Assembly (NCBI GenBank): GCA_910583735.1
Contig: CAJTXS010000026.1
Location: 1 to 19,901 of the forward strand
Source of the DNA: an uncultured Christensenella sp.
Lineage (GTDB): Bacteria; Bacillota; Clostridia; Christensenellales; UBA3700
DNA length: 19,901 nt
Direction of reading: 5' to 3'
In this document: positions 14,653 through 19,901 of the stretch, one piece after another
Position numbering within the stretch: the first letter of the stretch is position 1
Layout of the letters: each line of letters opens with the position of its first letter
Program-made: the position numbers and the translations under genes
The notes under the pieces: generated by a model
What the model saw: only the letters and a program-made list of their open reading frames with translations
What the model was told of the DNA's origin: nothing
Databases searched by the model: none

Positions 14653-16476
14653 ATGGCTGCCAATTTCTACTACAACAGTCTCGACGACAAGTGCAAGCAA
14701 CCTTTCGGCGCATTGCGCGCGGGGCACGAGCTCAGTCTGACCGTATATTCGCGCGACGGAGTATTTATCGAGCGGGTTACGGCGGAGCTCATCAATGACG
14801 CCGACGGCAGCATAGAGTATTACCCCATGACGTTCACGGGCAAGGAGGACGGCGTAAGCAGATACGACGTCACCTTCCGCGTGGGCGCGAGCGGACTGTA
14901 CTTCTACCGCTTTATACTCGATACCGAGTGGGGCAGGGAAGAGCGCGTGGGCGAAGATGGCAATCCGTGGCAGCTTACCGTATTCAGCTCCAGCTATAAG
15001 ACGCCCGATAAGTACAAGGGCGGCATTGTATATCAGATATTCGTCGACAGATTCAATAGAGGCGACGACAGCGAGGTCGTATTCGATAAGAAGGGCGTGC
15101 TCAAGCAGTGGGACGAGCCTCTCACCATCGCCGACAGCGACGGAGTGTATCGCGCCAACGACTTCTACGGCGGCAATCTGCAAGGTATAATCGACAAGCT
15201 GGGCTATCTCAAGTCGCTCGGAGTATCGCTAATATACCTTACGCCTATATTCGAGTCGTCGTCCAATCACAGATACGATACGGGCGACTATCACAAGATA
15301 GACGGTCTTGTAGGCACCGAGGACAAGTTTAAGGAGCTTATCGACAAGGCCGCCAAGAAGAATATGGGCATAGTCCTCGACGGCGTATTCAATCATACGG
15401 GCGCGGACAGCAAGTACTTCAATAAATTCGGCTCTTATCCTACCGTGGGCGCGTATCAGTCGCCCCGTTCGCCCTATTACGACTGGTATAGCTTCGACAA
15501 TTATCCCGACAGCTATAAGTGTTGGTGGGGCGTGACCGTTACGCCTACCGTCAACAAGAGCGCGCCGTCATACCGCAGAATGATTCTGCATAGGAACGGC
15601 GTCATACGCAAGTGGACCGATATGGGTATCGCGGGCTGGCGTCTGGACGTAGTGGACGAGCTCGAAGAGCCTTTCGTGAGGGCTCTCCGCCGCGCTATCA
15701 AGCAGGTAGACAAGGACAAGCTCATTATCGGCGAGGTGTGGGAAGATGCGTCCAATAAGATAAGCTACGACAAGCGCAGACATTACCTGCTCGGCGGCGA
15801 GCTGGACGGCGTAATGAATTACGTCTTTAAGGACGCTATCATAGAGTATGTGTGCGGCGGCAGCGCGCAGCAGTTCATGAGCCGTATAGGCGCTATTATG
15901 GACCATTATCCTAAGCGCGCTTTGGATAGCTGCTTTACTCTCATAGGCTCGCACGATACCGCGCGTATAATCAATGTGCTGTCGGGTAAGGATATGTCAG
16001 GCTCTTCCAAGCAGGACAGGCAGTGGGCTGTACTCAACGCGGCAGAGTGGGATACGGCGCTCCGCAGACTTAAGATTGCCACAGCGCTGCAATATGCGCT
16101 CCCCGGCAATCCTATGGTGTATTACGGCGACGAGCGCGGCATGCAAGGCTATGAGGACCCGCTTAACCGCAGAGCTATGGACTGGAAGGGCGGCAGCGAA
16201 GAAGTGCTCGCTTGGTATAAGAAGTTGGGCAGGATTCGCAAGAAGTACTCCAGCGTCATGCGCGGCACTACATATATGCACGACAATCCTCAGCTCGTGA
16301 TTTTCGAGCGTCAGGCTCGCAGCCGTTCGCTCACAGTCATTGCCAATACAGGCAATCAGGTAGGCAGATATTATACCGATGTCAAGTGCGTCGATTTGCT
16401 TACGGATAGGACATTTGAGGGCGGCAGCGATATTCTCGTATCGCCTATGCAAGTATTGTATTTGGTTAATAACTGA
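14653..16476 (+). CDS. Cytoplasmic GH13 alpha-amylase/neopullulanase-type hydrolase
   Basis: The protein has 607 residues. It has an N-terminal beta-sandwich-like domain (about 1-112), then a (beta/alpha)8 GH13 domain beginning GGIVYQIFVDRF. Catalytic residues are present: DGVFNHTG (243-250), GWRLDVVDE with nucleophile Asp332, GEVWED with acid/base Glu361, and IGSHDT with Asp435. No signal peptide is present, so it acts inside the cell on glycogen, limit dextrins or maltodextrins. The operon has no glgX or pulA in this window, so this enzyme is the candidate to remove or cut at branches left by GlgP. That role is inferred from context; alpha-1,4 or neopullulanase activity is equally possible. 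AAGGAGGG (14637-14644) lies eight bases before the ATG, and an intrinsic terminator follows. Confidence 0.92.
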   Translation: MAANFYYNSLDDKCKQPFGALRAGHELSLTVYSRDGVFIERVTAELINDADGSIEYYPMTFTGKEDGVSRYDVTFRVGASGLYFYRFILDTEWGREERVGEDGNPWQLTVFSSSYKTPDKYKGGIVYQIFVDRFNRGDDSEVVFDKKGVLKQWDEPLTIADSDGVYRANDFYGGNLQGIIDKLGYLKSLGVSLIYLTPIFESSSNHRYDTGDYHKIDGLVGTEDKFKELIDKAAKKNMGIVLDGVFNHTGADSKYFNKFGSYPTVGAYQSPRSPYYDWYSFDNYPDSYKCWWGVTVTPTVNKSAPSYRRMILHRNGVIRKWTDMGIAGWRLDVVDELEEPFVRALRRAIKQVDKDKLIIGEVWEDASNKISYDKRRHYLLGGELDGVMNYVFKDAIIEYVCGGSAQQFMSRIGAIMDHYPKRALDSCFTLIGSHDTARIINVLSGKDMSGSSKQDRQWAVLNAAEWDTALRRLKIATALQYALPGNPMVYYGDERGMQGYEDPLNRRAMDWKGGSEEVLAWYKKLGRIRKKYSSVMRGTTYMHDNPQLVIFERQARSRSLTVIANTGNQVGRYYTDVKCVDLLTDRTFEGGSDILVSPMQVLYLVNN

Positions 16477-16496
16477 GTTACTTATTGTTAATCATT

Positions 16497-16530
16497 GAAA
16501 GAGCTGCTTTGTTTGCAAGGCAGCTTTTTT
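16497..16530 (+). terminator. Intrinsic terminator of the glycogen operon
   Basis: AGCTGCTTTG (16502-16511), loop TTTG, and CAAGGCAGCT (16516-16525) form a 10-bp stem with one G-T pair, directly followed by a T-run to 16530. It is 25 bases after the GH13 stop. Confidence 0.92.
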
Positions 16531-16617
16531 CTAATAAAACAATTATTATATTTATACATATTATAATAGCGGTTTATTTCTTTTATAGCGTTTAAGCAGC
16601 GTCTTAAATTAATCTTG

Positions 16618-16754
16618 AAGCGAGCGAAAACCACGCTTTTTGCAAGCGCTACCTTGAAAATGCGAAAGCATTTTACGGAGGGGAGCTAACGAGGGGAAAC
16701 GCGTAGCGAGTATGCGATAGCATACGGATTGCGTTTAAGCGGTGCCCCTCGTTA
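16618..16754 (+). repeat. Structured repeat module 9 (AACGAGGGG-type)
   Basis: The 5' end of the leader (TATGCC) is missing. The leader hairpin is AAAATGC (16657-16663), GAAA loop, GCATTTT (16668-16674). The stem is 16688-16753. The apex is GTATGC (16710-16715), GATA loop, GCATAC (16720-16725). Compared with the GCATGC apex of modules 5 and 7, a C-G pair has become T-A with both sides changed. A TATAAT at 16562-16567 lies upstream but no convincing -35 was found. Confidence 0.8.
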
Positions 16755-16758
16755 TTTT

Positions 16759-16907
16759 TATGCCCCGCAGGGAATAAGGAGCGAAAACCACGCTTTTCGT
16801 GAGTGGTACCTTGAAAAATCGGAGAGGTGTAAACGAGGGGAACCATGTAGCAAATTAGCACGGGATATCCGTGCTAATTGTCTGCGTTTAATTGGTGCCC
16901 CTCGTTA
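16759..16907 (+). repeat. Structured repeat module 10 (AACGAGGGG-type)
   Basis: The leader begins TATGCCCCGCAGGGAATAAG and lacks the AAAATGC hairpin. The stem is 16832-16906 with the ACCA/TGGT inner arms of modules 2 and 4. The apex is AATTAGCACGG (16853-16863) / CCGTGCTAATT (16869-16879), matching the module 8 apex except for a swapped A-T to T-A pair. It therefore combines the outer helix of one class with the apex of another. Confidence 0.8.
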
Positions 16908-17234
16908 CCGCTTTAGCGGTTAATGTTCATGTATTAATATAATTGATGATCATTTTTACGGGCTATTGCCGTTAATTGTATTAATATTTTAGCTTAAAGC
17001 CCTCTATAAGTCAATATTATGCCGCGGAAATAAAGGAAAATCCATTTATTTCCGTCATTTTTCTTATCGATTTGTCGATTAATGATCATCAATTATATTA
17101 ATTTATGTACATTTTTACGGAAATATTTTCGCCGTTAATCGACACGACATTAGATAAACGGAACAATTTCGCATTGTCTTGATTTACGGTGAGATGATGA
17201 TATTTGTATTGAGACTTGTATATAGGGTTAAGTT
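16908..17234. other. AT-rich intergenic region before the surface-protein gene
   Basis: This 327-base stretch has no credible coding frame. It holds the inverted-repeat element described separately, plus a short ACCGC/GCGGT hairpin just after module 10 (near 16907-16920). No convincing -35/-10 pair was found before the downstream gene. AGGG at 17224-17227 is the only candidate ribosome site. Confidence 0.6.
16933..17102. repeat. MITE-like element with 21-bp perfect terminal inverted repeats
   Basis: Bases 16933-16953 (ATTAATATAATTGATGATCA and one more T) are the exact reverse complement of 17082-17102. Similarity continues weakly outward (TGTTCATGT against TGTACATAA). The core has no ORF but contains a hairpin, CGGAAATAAA (17025-17034) with TTTATTTCCG (17045-17054). 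CATTTTTACGG followed by GCCGTTAAT occurs at both ends in direct orientation (from 16951 and from 17109). A small non-autonomous transposable element is the simplest reading. Confidence 0.6.
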
Positions 17235-19901
17235 TTGAGTAATAGATATAGGTTAATAACGGGGCTGTCTGCGGCGATAGTTATCGTCGCGGTATTGCTA
17301 TGCTGTTGCTTTATTTCATTTAATAATATCAATGACGTATTTGCTTTTACGACTTCCAATATAAATAGCGGAGCGGTAGATATAGGCGACATCTTGCTGG
17401 AAGGCTACGCGGACCGCGCGGACGGCAAGGTATTTAATGAAGATGCTATGTCAGCGTTTTATGTAAAGTTGACAGGAGATGTGGCGAAGTCAAAGATTAG
17501 CGACGTAACTGCGCTCGGCACGCTTACAGCAGCGGATATACGGGCTAAGAACGGTAATAAAGATATAGTGCTTACCATGGACGGGCAGCAATGGACGGTG
17601 ACGCACCTAACCAAAGATAACTCGGGCAATACAATAGCGACGCTGTGGCAGGCTACGGAGAGCACTACGCATACATGGAATCCGTGGTATGATACCGCTA
17701 CGACGCATGCGTATCCGTCCAACATGTACAGTACGAGCTTTGTGAGAGCGGACGCGCTCAATAGCGGCGGCAACGGGTATGTAGCGACAAAGGGCGCCAC
17801 AATATTGACGAAAGTAGCGCAAAAGACCGACCATAAATATGCAAGGCTCACAATGCCGTCTGTAAAAGGCTCGCTAACGGATTATATAGTAAAGCCGTCT
17901 GCGGTAGAGTATCAAAGCAATCAAAATAATAATGTAGGCGGTACAATAGGTAATATAAAGTATACGTTGCCCAATGAGGCGTACGGTACGCCGAGTGGGA
18001 CAGTAAAATGGTATGTGGGTAACGGAAAGAACATGGACTACTCGGACAAGAGCGGATATGCGGATTGGAAAGAGGACTATATATGGTTACCGTCATTAAC
18101 CGAAACAGGAAGAGACGAGACGACTAACGGAATCTGGGCGCTATCTAACAATCAGCGATCCAACTCCACAAATTCCTGGCTGCGCTCCGGCCGCAACAAT
18201 GGCGCTGATTATGCGTTCTACTTGAATACGGCTGGCAGCTCGATTTTCGGCAACTATGTTACGAGTAATTACGCCGTCCGTCCCGCACTTCACTTAAATC
18301 TTGACTTGGCGGCGCAGCATAGCGGAGCTGTTGCGTTGGCAGAGCCTACAGACGTATCTATAGAGTATAAGGCGACTAAGCTTACATTGGACGACGTCGC
18401 AGACGAGCAAAAGAAATGGTTTAATGCCAATAAAATAAGCATTACTTACGATAGAGATATTTTAGATGCAGACACTTATAGAGTAAAGGCGGAGATTAAT
18501 GCGAGCTTAGCAGCAGACGGACTTATATTTAAGGGCGAGCCCGACACGGCTGCGGGAGAGAGTGACACGGTAAGGTACTTTAACTTTACCGTAACTAAAA
18601 AGAAGATAGGGATAACGGCTACGCTGGATAGCGGAGGACTGCCTACTGTCACTCTCAAGAACGCAGGAGATGTGTATAGCGGCGATACCGCAGCTAACGG
18701 GCGTGCGCCGAGTTTTGGCTTTACATACACAGGTAACGGATACGAGGACGATACGCCGCCTACCGCTGTAGGTACGTATACGGCTACGGCTAAGATAACT
18801 AACGAGTGCAACTACGAGATAGATACCTCTAACAGTACGGTAAGCGTAACATATAAGGTAGACAAGAAGTCCGTGGCTAAGCCCGTCTTATCGGGGCAGG
18901 TGAGCAAGCAGTACAGCGGCGTAGCGCAGAGCTTTACGCTGCAAGGCGTGACTGCGGACGTATCGTTGACGCTGCCGAGCGGAGTTACTTATGCGGACGG
19001 GTCGCTCAATGTCAAGGACGCGGGTACGTATAAGATAGGCATTGCGCTCAAGGACGGCGGAGCCGCCACTATATGGGCGGACGGAAGCAGCGCGTCATAC
19101 GAGGTGAGTATCACTATCACCAAGAGACCGCTGAATATTACCATAACGGCGCCTAACTCATGGAAGGTAGGCGAGACGCCTACGGTCACGGTAGTGGGCG
19201 ACAGCTTGGCGTCGGATAAGACAGAGTTACATATCTACTACTGTAAGAGCGGCTCGGCGGTCAAGTACGACCTCGACGCTAAGGAAGTTGTAGATAAGAC
19301 GCGTACTATCGTAATGCCCGAGCTTGCGCAAGGGGATTACTATATCGGCGTAGAGCTGTTTGGAGATAAGCAAGGCAACAGCAATTACGAGATACTTACG
19401 GGCAGCGTAAAGCATACCTTTAAGGTGCTGGGTAACGATATAACCTTTACGAAAGACGATATCAAGTGGCAGTATAACAATACGCCCGTTACCAATCCCG
19501 CAGGCGGCTTGACACTCACGTATACCGGCGAGATATTCCGCTTCAGTATAGACAGCAGCGCGCTGGCGATTAAGGGCGTAAAGATAGACACGACCAAGGG
19601 CACCAACGGCTACAGCGGCGACGTACAGGCAAAGGACGCCAAAGGTAGCGCATACAGCGTAACTGTTTATATAACAGAATATGACAGCTCATTTAACGAG
19701 TTCGACGCGGTGTATACGCTCAACTACACTATAGATAAGGCTAAGTATGACCTCTCGGGGTTGAGCTGGAACTATGACGACAGCAATCCGTTGCAGTTTA
19801 TAGCAGGTAAGGCGCAGGGCATAACGCTAACGGGCACATTGCCTATGGGCTTAACCGCAACATATACGGGCAACGGCAATATCCCCGTAGGCAGCTATAC
19901 G
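17235..19901 (+). CDS. Large secreted surface protein, DUF6273-like domain plus MBG/YDG-like repeats (3' end outside window)
   Basis: The frame is open for 889 codons from a TTG at 17235 to the window edge. A TAA lies directly upstream in frame, and no ATG occurs for about 70 codons. AGGG (17224-17227) is seven bases before the TTG. The protein starts MSNRYRLITG, then a hydrophobic core (about 8-30) and a likely cleavage site after VFA (Ala37), so it is exported. Residues about 170-357 resemble a DUF6273-type C-lectin-like domain: DYIWLPSL (281-288), a W-L-R-S-G segment, and AVRPALHLNL (347-356). From about 360 on, repeated beta-rich units with VGTYTATA, VDKKSVAKP, DAGTYKIGI, TITKRPLNI and PVGSYT resemble MBG/YDG-type Ig-like stalk repeats. 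A C-terminal anchor would lie outside. Adhesion or polysaccharide binding is inferred. Confidence 0.85.
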   Translation, partial: MSNRYRLITGLSAAIVIVAVLLCCCFISFNNINDVFAFTTSNINSGAVDIGDILLEGYADRADGKVFNEDAMSAFYVKLTGDVAKSKISDVTALGTLTAADIRAKNGNKDIVLTMDGQQWTVTHLTKDNSGNTIATLWQATESTTHTWNPWYDTATTHAYPSNMYSTSFVRADALNSGGNGYVATKGATILTKVAQKTDHKYARLTMPSVKGSLTDYIVKPSAVEYQSNQNNNVGGTIGNIKYTLPNEAYGTPSGTVKWYVGNGKNMDYSDKSGYADWKEDYIWLPSLTETGRDETTNGIWALSNNQRSNSTNSWLRSGRNNGADYAFYLNTAGSSIFGNYVTSNYAVRPALHLNLDLAAQHSGAVALAEPTDVSIEYKATKLTLDDVADEQKKWFNANKISITYDRDILDADTYRVKAEINASLAADGLIFKGEPDTAAGESDTVRYFNFTVTKKKIGITATLDSGGLPTVTLKNAGDVYSGDTAANGRAPSFGFTYTGNGYEDDTPPTAVGTYTATAKITNECNYEIDTSNSTVSVTYKVDKKSVAKPVLSGQVSKQYSGVAQSFTLQGVTADVSLTLPSGVTYADGSLNVKDAGTYKIGIALKDGGAATIWADGSSASYEVSITITKRPLNITITAPNSWKVGETPTVTVVGDSLASDKTELHIYYCKSGSAVKYDLDAKEVVDKTRTIVMPELAQGDYYIGVELFGDKQGNSNYEILTGSVKHTFKVLGNDITFTKDDIKWQYNNTPVTNPAGGLTLTYTGEIFRFSIDSSALAIKGVKIDTTKGTNGYSGDVQAKDAKGSAYSVTVYITEYDSSFNEFDAVYTLNYTIDKAKYDLSGLSWNYDDSNPLQFIAGKAQGITLTGTLPMGLTATYTGNGNIPVGSYT

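Noticed and set aside
12403..15183. 926-residue minus-strand open frame, and a 366-residue one at 8025-9125
   Set aside because: Both lie antisense to glgP/GH13 and glgB/glgC, whose motifs are unmistakable. The codon bias of this organism leaves the antisense frame open; no family motifs or start signals were seen.
16562..16567. TATAAT as promoter for modules 9 and 10
   Set aside because: No -35 element is seen at 16-18 bases, and the surrounding DNA is so AT-rich that chance matches are expected.

Overview
The window looks like chromosomal DNA from an anaerobic Bacillota (Clostridia-type) bacterium, probably an uncultured gut lineage. The signs are a paired glgC/glgD in a compact glg operon, AGGAGG-type ribosome binding sites, a BspA-like leucine-rich-repeat protein behind zinc ribbons, a DUF6273-like/MBG-like surface protein, and heavy use of ATA for Ile. 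TAA, TAG and TGA all act as stops, so the standard bacterial code applies. No rRNA, tRNA or CRISPR array was seen.

Layout: (1) 1-121, the tail of a gene resembling the C-terminus of phage MuF/minor-head or toxin-like proteins. It is followed by two mirror-image hairpins (161-183 and 309-331) that bracket an AT-rich spacer. (2) 372-2843, a zinc-ribbon, multi-pass membrane, BspA-type LRR protein. (3) About 2864-4364, 1.5 kb without a credible gene, filled with eight tandem copies of a structured repeat module. Two more copies lie at 16618-16907. (4) 4368-5918 on the minus strand, an ABC-F ATPase whose predicted promoter places the transcript start on the ATG. (5) 6151-16530, a glycogen operon with a consensus promoter, glgB-glgC-glgD-glgA-glgP-GH13, and an intrinsic terminator. 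(6) 16908-17234, AT-rich DNA carrying a MITE-like element with 21-bp terminal inverted repeats. (7) 17235 to the end, the 5' part of a large secreted surface protein running off the window.

How the genes work together: GlgC, probably with the non-catalytic GlgD, makes ADP-glucose. GlgA polymerises it and GlgB adds branches. GlgP phosphorolyses the polymer, and the cytoplasmic GH13 enzyme probably handles limit dextrins or debranching, since no glgX or pulA is present. Overlapping or short junctions and one promoter/terminator pair indicate a single transcription unit.

The most unusual content is the repeat family. It has a leader with a small GNRA-capped hairpin, followed by a long AACGAGGGG...CCCCTCGTT stem whose two arms change together between copies while apical hairpins are exchanged. 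This pattern suggests selection for RNA (or single-stranded DNA) structure rather than decayed protein-coding sequence.
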